This document shows positions 11,119 through 24,068 of a DNA stretch of 64,000 nt, one piece after another. This DNA is from Lycorma delicatula. Its lineage: Eukaryota > Arthropoda > Insecta > Hemiptera > Fulgoridae. The notes below the pieces were generated by a model. That model made no database searches, was not told the origin of the DNA, and was given only the letters and a program-made list of their open reading frames with translations. The stretch covers positions 42,259,946 through 42,323,945 of the forward strand of contig NC_134465.1 in NCBI RefSeq assembly GCF_047948215.1, read 5' to 3'. A program made the position numbers and the translations under genes. Positions within the stretch are counted from its first letter, which is position 1. Every line of letters begins with the position of its first letter.

Positions 11119-13922
11119 CTAGAAAAAAATATTAAGTATAAAAAAAGGGTCAAATGACAACAGTAAAAAAACAAAAAATGTCTAAATTAGTTACAATCAA
11201 ATAAATAAATCACTTAACAATTATACCTTAAAATGACTGTGAGATGTGTAAAAATTTTGACCTTTTTATACCTTTTTTCACATAAATGTGTGGCTTGGGA
11301 ATAAAATATGAATGCACAGTAATTAAATGAAAGATTGTAAATTGATACTATTGGTATGAATTGAAATAGGTGAACACGACAAAACTTGAATATCAAGATT
11401 TGTTGTCAACGAATACCTATACAAAAAAAGAATTATGAAGATAGTTGACAGCATAAAAAATTTCAATCGGCAACAACAGCACCAAATCAAAGCCAGTCCA
11501 TTCCTCCTTAGATTATTCAAAAATAGTCTATATCAATATTCTTCAACATCTGTCATAAATTTTCAAGAAAAACTTAGTATAAAGAAAGATTAAACTAATT
11601 AATAAAAAACACATTAAACATGCCTACCACATCATTTAAAACTAATTCCTTAAAAAAATAATAATTAAACTTTATCCAATATTTAATAAGATACATGGCA
11701 AACTATTCTAAATAAATTATAGGCTGTTCTGAATTAAAATAGAAATAAAACTTAAATTTTAAAAGTTATCAAATCTGTTTTAACATTACAACTACATATG
11801 TAAAATATTGAAGAAGGCATATTCTGTTACAGAAGTAACTTCAGTCTAATGTAATTAAATTTTTATCTACACTTTGAAACACACATAATTATATTATTAA
11901 CTTTTTTGTAACATTCACAAATAAAAAAGTATTCGTGTAATTCAAATTACGATATAAAATAAATTAAGATTTCTGCATACAATGTTGTACACTGTACATA
12001 CAACCTATTATTTTACATAACCCACACTTGAATATTTTTTTTCATTTTAGCAGAAAAGATCAAACACTTTCTACAAAATACACACAGTTAATAATGCTTA
12101 GAAAAGACTCAAACAAATTAATTAGAAATCACTTTCATTGATCACTTCAAAATAGTTTTTATACAATTAAAATTTCAAAATTACACGACACAAATTTTAC
12201 AAAATGAAAAAAGTGGTACAGCTAATTATAAAAAGAAATGAAAGAAAAGAAATTACTAAAATATTAAATTCTGTTCCATCAGAATAAGTAAATTTTGAGT
12301 ATTAACAAACAGTACAACAAACTAAAAGAAATACTGCAGATGAGTCAGAAAAGGGTGATCAAATTTAAATAGTGTAGAAAAACAAATAGCGAAAAATCAA
12401 ATAATCAAATTTTAAATGATTTTCACTAGATTCCCGTCAAAAAACAAACAAATGCAATTATATTTACTTCATATAAACTGCAAGCATGAGAGCCATAATT
12501 AAAACAGAAAAGATATAATAATGACGCTAATCTATAGAAATAGTTAGTATTCTCATATGTTAAGGTAAAAGCAAATTAGATGTATGAAGGAAATCAGAAA
12601 ACGCCCAGTAACAGACAAACAATAGAAAGAAATTGCGATACAGGTTAAGAAAAAAATTTACAGGGAAAAGTTATGACATGTAAATGTATATAACAAAAAA
12701 AAACATACCCTCTAGTAAGAGAATAACTAATTAGTCCAATTAGATATATTTCACACACAATAAGGCCCACACACACACAAGCATCCATGTGTTCATACAC
12801 AAGCATCCATCTACCTTATAGAATCCTGAGACTATTCTTTGGATCTTCTTTTAGCATCTTAAGAAAAAGCAATATTGCAGTACTAATTAAGGTGACTGAT
12901 AAAAAATCATACCGCTCCAATCTTAGCTAAAGGTAAAAAAACACCTGGGATCAATAAAGAAGTTTATGGATAGAATAGATGCCCCCTGCCTTGAAAAATG
13001 TAAAGCAACCCTTCATATAAGATTATTAATTTTATTTCATGGTTCCTCTGTACATAATTTTCCCCTAAACTCTCATTCATTTTTCCACAGAGTTCCATCA
13101 CTTTTGGCTGGATATAACCCAGATCTTTGCTAAGAACACAAAGGATTTACTTAAAAAAACAAAGATTACAACAGTTACTTCATCACATATATATGTAATT
13201 GTCAAGGAATCATTTAATTATGAATAAATGTAGTGAACATCAAAACAAAAACAAAGCCTAAACTGGAGATGAAATTCTTAAAAAAAGTACGGACAGACCT
13301 TATTACACAATGTAAAAAGTAAAATAACTACAAGAGAGCACAGCATACTACAAGAACTGCAGGATCAAACATGTAATTTGCTGTTATTAAAAACATATGG
13401 CTGAACTAGAAAAAAAAGTTGCTTTAGTAAACAAAAATAAGCTGATAATGCATAAAAAAACAAGCGGTATAAAGTAACACATGTAATACAAATTGATTTA
13501 ATTATTACCAATTTATTCTAATATATATATATATGAATTAAAAATAATATTTTTAAAAAGGTTATTCAAGTACTATTTAACAACTGTTCTTTATTAAACA
13601 ATTTTTTTTTAAATATATATTCAATTTTTAAATATAACTATTCAACATCTTACATATAGGTCATGAGTTTGTAACAAACAATGGCTTCTTTTTTAGAGGT
13701 AAAATCTATAGATTTGACCAAGTCATTATAGTCAGAGTGAGGAAAAAACTGAAATATACATGAAAATCAAAAGAAATTACGAAAACAAAGACAAATAAAT
13801 TAAAATACCAAAACTGAATATGAATATAAGAGAAAGATAAAATTTAAGTAAATGGAGGATTATTAGAAGAATTACTAAAGAGTATTAATTGAAAAACACA
13901 ATTTGTGAAGAGATAAAAAAAA

Positions 13923-13946
13923 ATTATATATATATATATATATATG
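13923..13946. repeat. (TA)n microsatellite
   Basis: About 12 TA units within the large intron. Confidence 0.85.
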
Positions 13947-15369
13947 GAATAAAAAAGAAAAGACAAATCACAAAGAAGTTAGCTCGGTAAACAAATATTA
14001 GTGCAAAAGAAGTACATATTAGAATAAGGAAGACTCTAGCTAACCTCCGTGGTAGGGAATGGTATTCCCTAACTTTCACCTACATCGTCCTGCATTTAAT
14101 CTGGTTGATGCTTGTCATTTTTTATACATTAAAAAGTGATATTTTAAAAGTGACAATTAATGGACAGCGGCCTACAATTTCTAATATAAATAAATAAAGC
14201 AATGTGAAGAGAAAAAAAGGGGTTAAGGAGACAACAAAATGGATTAAAGTTGAAATGTGAAGAATTTACATGATATTTTTATTAATTTAAAAAATAACCA
14301 AAACTCAATAAATTAAGACATTTATAAAAAAGAATAGTTAAAAACATTGTACAAGTCAAACTAGTTTGTTTTCATTAAGAAAAGTTTAAAAAGATTATTA
14401 ATTAAAAACAAAACTTATATCTATGTGTGATGTGAAGATTCAGAAGGCACCAGGAAATGACAAACTGTTTCTTGGTTTCTTCAGTTTGAATAGACGAGAT
14501 GAAATATTAAATTTTAAAAACACAATATATTAATATTATTATAATCCCAATAATTAAAATATGGAACAATAATTACAGAGCAGTTTTTCTTTCTTCAGTA
14601 TTGCTAAAAGAAATATATTTATAGGGTAATATGGCTGTGCCATATTACCTTAGATTTATATTTTTGAAACCTAGACAAAAGCAGAAGTCAGACTGAAATA
14701 ATAGACCAATATCACCCGCATCACCTAATTTATATAAAATTATTAATCCTTTTAAAATAATAGTAAAGGAAAATCTGTACTAACTAGTAAAAATACAAAA
14801 TTACCAATTTTTTCAAAAAAATATATAAACAAATACAATATATAAACTAATACTGTTAAATTACACTACGCTTACATATAGAAAATAATTAAATACTATA
14901 ATATTAAATATAATATTAAATTAAATACTATAACTAATGTTGTACTACTTTTTTTGAAAATTTGTAACAAAAATAAGAAATAAAAATCACCAAAAAAACA
15001 TTTGACTAGAAGTCAGATGATAGTTGCAATGTAATGAAAAGATACGACAGAAATCAAAACTCAGAAACTTTAGGGTGTTAGGGTGTTTAGGGTTGCTGCG
15101 CAACCAATAAGAAAACAAACAAAATCATATGAAAAAACAATATACAGAAAATGGGATATAAATTATTTGTCAGTACCATTTAATTGTAACAATACTGGAT
15201 GATAATCTGTTTGAAAATAGTAAAATACAATAATCAATTTGATGATATTTAATAACATGTTACTTATAAGTAATGGTAAAATATCTTTTTAATTATACAT
15301 TCTCATATCATTAAAAAATAAATAGAAAGAGTCTAATATTTACAAAATGTAAAGAATATATACAAAAAA

Positions 15370-16745
15370 ATATATAAAATACCAGAACACTGGACCAACT
15401 GCTACACAAAAAAGGGGAGAAAACAGACCCTAACAATTACAGCAGAAACTCACTCCACACATACAAAATTCTTTCAAGAATCATCCTCAACAGTATCTGT
15501 TCACAACTCAAGAAATAGACAGAATACCAGGGAGGTTTCTGACCCTAAAGGAGCTGTTCAGATCAGATCATAAGTCCCAAGCTAATATTGGATTACAACA
15601 GGAAAAGAAACAAAGACATAGTGATAACATTTGTAGATTTTAAGAAAGCTTATAATTGCATCTGCATAAAATTTCTACTAAAAATTCTAAGATATCACTG
15701 ACTAAACACCAAATTAATAAACGCAATAAAACTGACCCTCTCATAAATACTAAGTTGAAGGTAAAATTCAGAGGCGAGCTCTCAGAACCATTTTAGATCA
15801 AAACAGGAGTGCGCCAAAAGGATCGGCTATCACAGTTATCAACTATAGAAATGGTAATGAGGGAATGGCTAAAAAAATGCAGACAAAAGTAAAAATAGGC
15901 CAAAAATCAAAGCAACTGCCTTGGTTTCGCTGACAACTTGGCATGCTAACAAAAGATATCAACGAAGCTAAATTACAGATATTAGAACTTCAAAACATTG
16001 CAAACAAAACTGGCCTCAAAATATCATTTTAAAAGACAGAAATTATGCCCCAAAAATCAACACGATTAAAAGAAGTAAACATAAACGGTAATAAAATCAT
16101 AACAGTGACCTTATTTAAATACCTAGGAGAAATAAGAACTAGCAAACTAAACAAAAAACCTCAACAAACATAAGAAAACAAACTAGCTGAAGCTCAAAAA
16201 TTAATCTGGTACACTTACAACAATACATACTCTTCAATAAACATAAAAATAAGACAGTTACAACACAGTTATAAACCAGAAGCCACTTATGTAGCATAAA
16301 CACTCTTCCACCTGAATGTATAATCAAAGACAAGCAAACAACGGAAAATCAAAAGAATTGCAAGAATGTACATCAATAAAAAGTACAAGACAGGGAGCAG
16401 TACCTGAAAAAGTTGTGTTCAAATACTTAGAACCCATCACCAATACAGGGTGTAAAAGGAGATAAGGATGCAAAAGATTCAAAGCTTCTGAAACGGCTGG
16501 TACAGTATAATCGACTCGAAAAACACAAAGACAGGATGCAAATGGATCAGAAAAATCAGACAGGATGTGAAGGAAATCAGCCTTACACTATAAGACACCG
16601 CAGACATTTTCAACACTAGAAAGGTCACAAAGATCAGAATGTATGAAAAAGTACTCAGAGGACCGCAAGGCCTAAACAGTCCCATCGAGATACTTGGATA
16701 ATGGGCTGACTAAAGTGATCCTATGCAGTCATAAAAGATAATAAT
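15370..16745 (+). mobile_element. 5'-truncated LINE (non-LTR retrotransposon), reverse transcriptase and C-terminal part
   Basis: Across shifting frames the plus strand reads the core of a LINE reverse transcriptase. A block like KKGEKTDPNNYSRNS starts near 15400, followed by EYQGGF (about 15518). Next come LILDYNRKRNKDIVITFVDF (about 15583) and the polymerase box L-G-F-A-D-N-L-A, with F-A-D-N at 15926-15937. The usual box is FADD, so the second catalytic Asp has become Asn. Thumb and C-terminal parts follow to about 16735, ending in a form of LTKVILCSHKR, then an A/T-rich end. Many stops and frameshifts mark it as dead. The endonuclease half is missing (5' truncation). The same family recurs at 34040-35825. 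It is inserted antisense to Pcf11. Confidence 0.85.
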
Positions 16746-19074
16746 AGAAAGTATAAAGAAAACTGTTAAGTTTAACAGAAGCAAAAGCTAAAGCTAAAAC
16801 ATCTAACCAAAACAAAAGACATCTACCAATAATTATTTGAAAGATACCTCTATAAAAATAATATACTTCCAGCCGATTTTAGTTCTTGCCATCTTGATAC
16901 TTGGTTTATAGAAGTAAATTAGTCATTGTTATTGATGCAATAGATATTAAAAAAAAAATACTATAACCCTAGTAATAGTAAATAAATAAACAAAATATTA
17001 TACACGTGCTTGCCAAGAACATATTTGCTGACAAAAGGTGCAAATCTTCATTTTAGACTTCATGCACATTCCTTACATAAAATCCGCTTAAAAAACTTTT
17101 TCAAACATTTAAATAAGAAAAGGTAATTGTTCATGAAGTTTCATGAAGGTTCAATCATGAAGTTTACAATACTGGATTTTCTTCTCCGCTTGAAATATAC
17201 TTTTGAAATCGTTACAATACTGGAAAGCAAAAGGAAAGAAGATAAGGTGGAATATCAACATGCCTGATATGTAATCATTAAGTTTAGATTCAGCTTTCAG
17301 AAACAGATAGAAATTTTCATTTGTCACGATCACTCATCTTTTAAACACCTTCTGCAATAATAATTTAGTTAAACTATAAGGCCATTTGAACTGGAAAAAA
17401 GCTAATCATATAAAGTTCATAATAATTTGCTGTTTATTTACAACTGCTTGAAATAAACTGGGAGTAAACCTGTATATCAAAAGTAGATAATATATTAAAT
17501 AATAGTTTTTGAGTCGTCCAATGGCAAAAAGGGTCTAATTTACCTCTTTATAACAGAAAAGAATGCCTGATAATAGTCTGATTCTATTCAAGGGTGGGCT
17601 ACAGAATATTGTTGCAGCATGTCTTTAAGCTGGTAACGCAAAATTGTTGACATGTAATGTGCAGGCTAAGATCCTGAGTATATACCACAAATTGCCTAAG
17701 GGATTTGTCCATTATCTGGAGAGATGACTCCAAAGCTAATTTATGAATTCTAATAGAAAACCCTGGATAAAATTATAAATAATCCCATTTATATACAGTT
17801 CTATGTATTCATCCATTTTCCTTTACCTTCATTTATACTTCCTTTGGTGGTACAGGGTGAAATTGAGCTATAACTACCATAACTGTTCTACCCTATGGCA
17901 TCTGCTAATAGTCTCTTAGTGAAACTCAATAAAGTAGCATGCAACATTATATACCCATGGAACCATCCAAAAAAAATCCTGATTCTCAAAACCACATCAC
18001 ATATCTCGTAAAACTTAATACCTTCTACATAGGTTTTTTGCTAGCATGATTCCTCAGAGAAAATGTATACTCCTACTAATCACTCCTTACCCATAATTTC
18101 TATTTGCCTATCTCAGGTTATGTGGATGTTAAGTCAGATCCCACCAGGTGCATGCTAAACACATTGGTGCCAGTTAGTACCATGCTTCCTAGATTACATC
18201 TGACAGTGGTAGGCAACTCCTACACTTTGTAATGCATAAAGCTGGATCTTATTAAGATATGAAAAAACCTAGATTTAAATTTTATATAAAATAAGAAAGA
18301 TGAATTGAAGTTTAACAGTCTAACATAAAAATAATGTAATAACTTTTCCTTTTAATAATCATTTATGAGGCATTATTTGCACCCTTTCATGTGCAATTTA
18401 TCACAGCACTTAAATAGACAGATTAAAGTCACAAAAATATGAAAACCACACTTGAATAGCAAACTGATTTGTAAACTACATGTTAGGGATAAATAGTTTT
18501 GCTGATGTAATAATGGACTCATATCTCCACTTCTGGCCTTTTGAACTAACAGAAGAAAAATAGCTTCAGTCAAATAAAACACTGTTAACATTGGTTAATA
18601 GAATGCAAATGTACGATGATTATGAAGAAGATGACTTCATAATAAAGGTAAAATAGCTTAAAACTATTAAGATGACTTAACAGATGCAAAACAACAAGTA
18701 AGAAAAAGTTGATCCTGAAGCAGATGAATTTACAACTAACTTGGTAACAGAATAACAACTATAACACATATTCTGGAGTTAAGGAGTTGATGAAATGTTA
18801 TCTTGTAATTAAGAATAGCTACAGACAAAAAACAAAACAAAAAGTAAATTACATTTAAAAATTATCCTTTTTAAGAAGAAAAATAACGTAAAAATCATAA
18901 CCTGGATCATTCTGAAATTTCACATTACAAATATATTTTTATTCTTTATATTTCTTTATTATTAGGATTCCTGTTTTTTATTATTATTATTATCATTCAT
19001 AACATAATTTTATTAAAGTTTATATACATATTATCTATATATATTATACACATTACTACTATATTTACCACATA

Positions 19075-20374
19075 TGAGGTCTATTCAGAAAATAACCAAA
19101 CATTTTTAATTATGCACTGACAGAGATATTTAGTGACGAGCGGTTGGCAGCATTGTGTTCCACATAACCTCTTTGGAAACCAGATGCTCTTGCATTGTTG
19201 ATATCTCGTTTACTTTTTGAGTTATTTTGTAGTTAATGTTAGTAGAAATTTTTGTAATGTGTGATTTTCAGGAGCAACAATACAACATAAAATTTTGCAT
19301 GAAACTGGGGAAAACTTTCACAGAAATGTTTCAACTTTTGAAACACGCTTATGGTCATGCTGCTCTGAATCATATGCAATGTTACAAATGTTTTTCACAA
19401 TTTATATGTGGTCATCAGTCAGTTGAAGATGACCCTCGACCAGGAATACCTTTGACTTCAAATGATGACATTCACATTCAGAAAATCAATAATCTGGCGC
19501 ATGCAAATCACCAATCGACTGTCAGAGAACTTGCAGAAGAAGTTAACATCGCAACTGGATTATGCCATGACAGTTTGACTGAAAAATTGAACGTACGAGT
19601 TTTACAAAGTTTGTTCTTTATTTGATGACCACACAGCAAAGAGAACACCAAGCGGACATTTGTGAGCAACTTCTTGAACAAGCTGATGATGATGATGAAA
19701 CATTCATGCAAAGGATCATAATTGGAGACGAAAGTCAGGTTTACAGCTATGAAATTGAGACACCAGTTCTATCATCACAATGGATCACAAAGAATCTCCA
19801 TATCCAAGAAAGCATGTCAATCTTGATCCGATGTCAAAGTGATGCTCTCTGTTTTTTTAATTTAATGGAATTGTGAATTTTGAATTTTTGGTCAAGGTGA
19901 AACAGTGAACCATGTGTAATATCAAGACATTCTACAATGGTTACGTGAGAAAATATGCAAAAAGAGACCGGGGAGTTGTGGTGAGAACTCATGGTTCCTT
20001 CACCAATTATGCGCCTGCACACTCAGCTTTGTCAATTTGTAAGTTTTGTGCCTAAAATACTGACTGTCCTCTCTCAGCCTCCCTACTCGCCAGACCTGGC
20101 TCCTAGCAATTTTTTTAGAATTTCCAAAATTAAAATTAGCGATGAAAGGATGCCGTGTTGAGATCATTGAGGAGATTAAAACAAATTCGTCACCGATCTT
20201 AAAGGCCATTTCAAATGAAGCTATCAAGGACTGTTTCGCAAAATGGAAACACCCCCTGGGAAAAGTGTGTAAATGAGGAAGGGTAGTACTTTGAAGGGGA
20301 CAAGGACCAACAACCTGTAAAATTAATAATAAAGATTTAAAAATAAAGTTTGATTATTTTCTGAACAGACCTTG
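19075..20374 (+). mobile_element. Mariner element A, 1300 bp, with TIRs and TA target duplication
   Basis: TA at 19073-19074 and 20375-20376 flank inverted termini that share AGGTCTxTTCAGAAAATAAxCAAA. The length is standard for mariner. The transposase starts near 19257 (MCDFQEQQYNIKFCMKLGKT) and continues through the helix-turn-helix and SVEDDPRPG to a stop at 19623-19625. The next piece (19622-19876) covers ICEQLLEQADDDDETF and the first catalytic site, GDES. Further frames hold NYAPAHSALS and PPYSPDLAPSNFF. Of the D-D-D catalytic triad only the first Asp remains: the second reads T-N instead of H-D, and the third reads S-N instead of S-D. It is therefore inactive. Confidence 0.92.
19236..19625 (+). 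pseudogene. Mariner A transposase, N-terminal remnant
   Basis: Open frame of 129 codons in mariner element A. It covers the first helix-turn-helix (FKxGKTFTEMFQLLKHAYGH-like region), the linker SVEDDPRPGIPL and the second DNA-binding motif (QSTVRELAEEVNIATG). It then drifts out of frame, and the stop at 19623-19625 separates it from the catalytic half, which continues from 19622 in another frame. Confidence 0.8.
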
Positions 20375-20929
20375 TATAACTCAATTCAATGTATTCATAT
20401 AATAATAAGCCTAATAAAACATATTCAAATAATACAGCTTGAAAAAAAGACATAATTAAATTTTAAAAACAATCATTAAGTAAAATAGATGCTACATTCA
20501 CTAATACCACAAATCAAAACCTATTGATTGAAAGGATAATGTAATCATTAATCTGTTCCCAAAAAAAAGAATTAAGATTTTATTTTTCTTGAAATTCTCG
20601 TAACTCATTCTTACTGTATTAAATAACAATTTATATATATATATATCCTATTTCATATAAAATCTGTCAGGTATATTTTAGCCCATAAAACAATCTGAAA
20701 TAACTCACATACTGTTTAAAATTAGGTACCATTAATAAAATGACTTAAAACAAATCTCAAAACTAATTATAATTATCTATTAGTGAGTTAAGTAACAAAG
20801 GAAAGTTTATTCATGTCTTCAAATTAATTTTTTTTTTTCTATTAAAAGTTGTTAATTATATAATTAGTTTTTCTGTTAGCTTAAATTTATTTTATTGTTT
20901 AGCTATCACATAATAAGAAAGACTATCAA

Positions 20930-21260
20930 ACACAGTACTGGGATAAAACATTATTAAGAAACTGTGGTTAAATCAGAAGCATGATATGCTATACAGTATT
21001 TACTACAAAGAAAGAGGTTGCTAAAGGAGATGATTGAAAAGGAAAGAAAAATTTTGATAAAGATTCTAAGACCACGAATAAATATAGAATACAAATTAAG
21101 AAGCGATACAGATCTAAACAAGAAAATTGAAAGAATATAAACAACATTAAAGAAGAGAAGGTTACTCTTCTACCGTCACATTACAAGAATGAAGGATAGA
21201 TCAGCAAAAAACAGAAAACTACAACAAACTGGTTTTAAAAATATGGAAGGGAAAACAGCA
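20930..21260 (+). mobile_element. LINE C-terminal fragment
   Basis: The plus strand reads ERKILIKILRPRINIEYKLR, then KKIERITTLKKRRLLFYRHI. This is the common C-terminal end of insect LINE polyproteins (ERKI-RKI-GPR ... RKRRL-F-GHI-RM). It has no reverse transcriptase core. It is followed by A-rich sequence and an (AAT)n run. It is antisense to Pcf11. Confidence 0.7.
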
Positions 21261-21280
21261 AAATTGAAGATAGAACATAA

Positions 21281-21303
21281 GAATAATAATAATAATAATA
21301 ATA
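21281..21303. repeat. (AAT)n microsatellite
   Basis: Seven to eight AAT units next to the LINE fragment; they may have grown from its A-rich tail. Confidence 0.85.
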
Positions 21304-21834
21304 GAAGAGATAAATAAACAACTCTCGGGTTGAAGAACAAGCATCAAATCCGAATTTAAACAGGACGAAGAAAGAAAGAAAAAGCAAATGCACTTAGTAT
21401 AAGAAAATATTGGCAAAGAAAAGAAAAAGGAAATATCAGAAAAAATTGTATTGGCAAGCTTATGCATAGTCCTATAAGTTTAGAACGAATATAAAAAAAA
21501 AAACAACTGAGAAGAAACACACTGACTCAATCAAGCAGTGCAGAGAGAAGTTCCCTGTTTTAGGACAAACCATTACGTTTTATAAAAGATTAATTTAACC
21601 ACATTTTCATACTACATGATAGTAAAAATTAAATGAACTATTACATTATTCAAATTTATTAAAAGCATTCCAATCTACTTATGTTTAATAAAATTTTTAA
21701 TTTTTTCAAGTTACAATCATCTGTCTTTACATTTTTACAATTCAAATTTTCATATTTTAATTATTCGGTGCTATATTCTAATATTTAGTTTAAGAAATAT
21801 AAATAAAATTAGAGAATATCAATTACTTTGTTCT

Positions 21835-22010
21835 TTCTCTTCTACATAAACATAAAGGAGGTTTATGTTTCAGATAAGAAAATGCTATCCATCAGTATTG
21901 AGATAAGACATTATTATGAAACTATGATTAAACCGGAAGCAAGATATGCTATATATAGTATTTACTACAAAGAAAGAAGTCATCTTCTGAATAAACATTA
22001 CAAAAACAGT
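21835..22010 (+). mobile_element. LINE fragment, region after the reverse transcriptase
   Basis: The open frame from 21828 contains KKMLSISIEIRHYYETMIKP and EARYAIYSIYY. This matches the LINE segment that lies just after the polymerase (CLS---KIRHY-TVIKPEA-YA). A second copy of the same segment starts the fragment at 20930, so these are two insertions or one duplicated piece. The frame continues to 22160 with sequence I do not recognise. Confidence 0.65.
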
Positions 22011-23057
22011 AACAAAAGCCAATTCAGATTAGACAAAACAAATATTATTTATGTAGCAATGAAATTTGTGAAAGTTAAGAAAGCAAGGTTACAGAAACAA
22101 ATTCATAATTTAACTAAGAAAGGTTTTGAATGTACACCACATGCTCTACTATATTATTAAAAATCTAACTGCAAAATAATTTTTTTTAGAAAATATATAA
22201 ACACTTATTTATAAATTGTTTTGATTTCTTTTTTTTTATAAATATCCATTACATGTACAGTCATGATGAGCTCAGCTAACGAATGCTAATTTAATAATAC
22301 AATGGACTAATTATGTGTAATAAATGCAGCAATAACTGATAAAATTACTAAAAAAAATATTTATGCAAGGCAAGAATATTATTATTAACATAAATTTTTT
22401 TAAAAATTAATATAAAAAAATTATATACTGATAATAACAAATTACAATTAATATAAACATAGTATTGACTAACTACCTGAAACACCTCCAAAAATACTAT
22501 CCTATGAAATACGATTGATTAAAACAAATTTTATGAGAATGATAGAACAAATAATACTAATAGTCGAAGATGAAAGTTCAACAATCAATTTGACCTTGAT
22601 ATCTGGCACATTGGCTATAAGTTAACCTGTTCGTCACATTATTTTTTTAGTTTACCATTCCTCAAACTTCCTCCTACGATTATTTACGTGAGCTGTAAAT
22701 GTTAAATTAAAAGGCTATCAACAGAGAAATCAACAGTACAATTTGGACAGCAAACAAAACAATTTATGAACTTTTAAAATGAGATAATGGGTAAAATTTA
22801 TAGGCAATTGATAAGCGCAGCCTACAATGTTAATGTGCTAAATAAAAACTGTATGAAAATTGCGTAAATAATTTTGGAAAATTAAAACATGAGAATTGGC
22901 GATGCGAAAAAACACAATGATGATAATTTTAAAACAAATATTGGGTAACTATAAAACAATTCTACATAATTTTTTTTTTGTTATTAGAAAAATTTATTGT
23001 AAAATCATTTAAGAAAATTTAGATTATGACATGATCTGTGCAAATTAGGTACTAGAA

Positions 23058-23315
23058 ATGTTAAAAGATGTACACAATGCCACTGGATTGTGCTTTTGGA
23101 TAACAAGAAATGGATTTGTGTTTGTTGTAAACCTTTGTGCGCTATACAAAAGAATGGATAAAATTATTTTTGATTCATTTGTTACTTCCAATGAAACAAC
23201 GGTGATTAATGAAGTTAAAAAACAATCACTTTTGGCATCATCCTTAAACAAAAAAAAAAAAAAAAAAAAAAAATCAAAAAATATAAGCAAAATTTATCTG
23301 ATGACTATAATATAA
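23058..23315 (+). other. Unrecognised 85-codon open frame ending in a poly(A) run
   Basis: The frame (MLKDVHNATGLCFWITRNGF onward) runs into 24 consecutive A at 23250-23273. No family is recognised and I see no clear AATAAA just upstream. It may be a retroposed fragment whose poly(A) tail is the A-run, or chance. Confidence 0.25.
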
Positions 23316-24068
23316 TGGGATCAATTAATAATGTCACATTGATTGATTTCACATGAAAAGGAAAACAGATTATTGCATAACCAGTTTCACAGTTTCAAAA
23401 ACATTCCATTTCTCAAAGTTTGTGACAGAAGCAGATAAGATAACTAAGAAAATTTTGATTATTCAAAATTAAAAATAACTTTTAGTTATTCATTATAAGT
23501 AATGTAATTTCATTCAACATTTTGTCCATTTGAAAAAGTTAAGGAATTTTTGAGTGGCAAATAATTCACAAATCAGAACAAACTGAAAGCAGATACAAAA
23601 GTAAACATTAAACAGTTGGTAAAAGAACTGAAAGAAAATGAGCTATCAAGGGCATTATGAAGGTCATGGAATACCCAATAAATGCTTTATTAAGAGAAAT
23701 AAAGCAATATGTAATTAACAATAACCCTTTTATATTTATCACAGATTTCAGAATATTAAAATTTTATATAGTTTAAGAATTGTATAAAAAGTAAAAGAAA
23801 ATTCATGTTGCTTTTAAATTCTTAGTATTTTTTACAACCCAAATGTGAGTTAATGTAAGGGAAATGACACATTCAAATTAAATCAGCCAATATTATTAAT
23901 AAAAGACACTTTTGCAATACAAATTACATATTTAGTAAATTAAGTTATTCTAACACTAAAAGATGACATGGCCATGTAAATCTATCAAAGAATTTCATTT
24001 AGCAAAAAAATATTGTTAAAGATTTCTTATTTTTAATTAACACTTTATTTAGATAACATTCAGTAATA

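Noticed and set aside
16139..16685. Minus-strand open frames of 64 and 68 codons
   Set aside because: They are antisense to the plus-strand LINE reverse transcriptase remnant.
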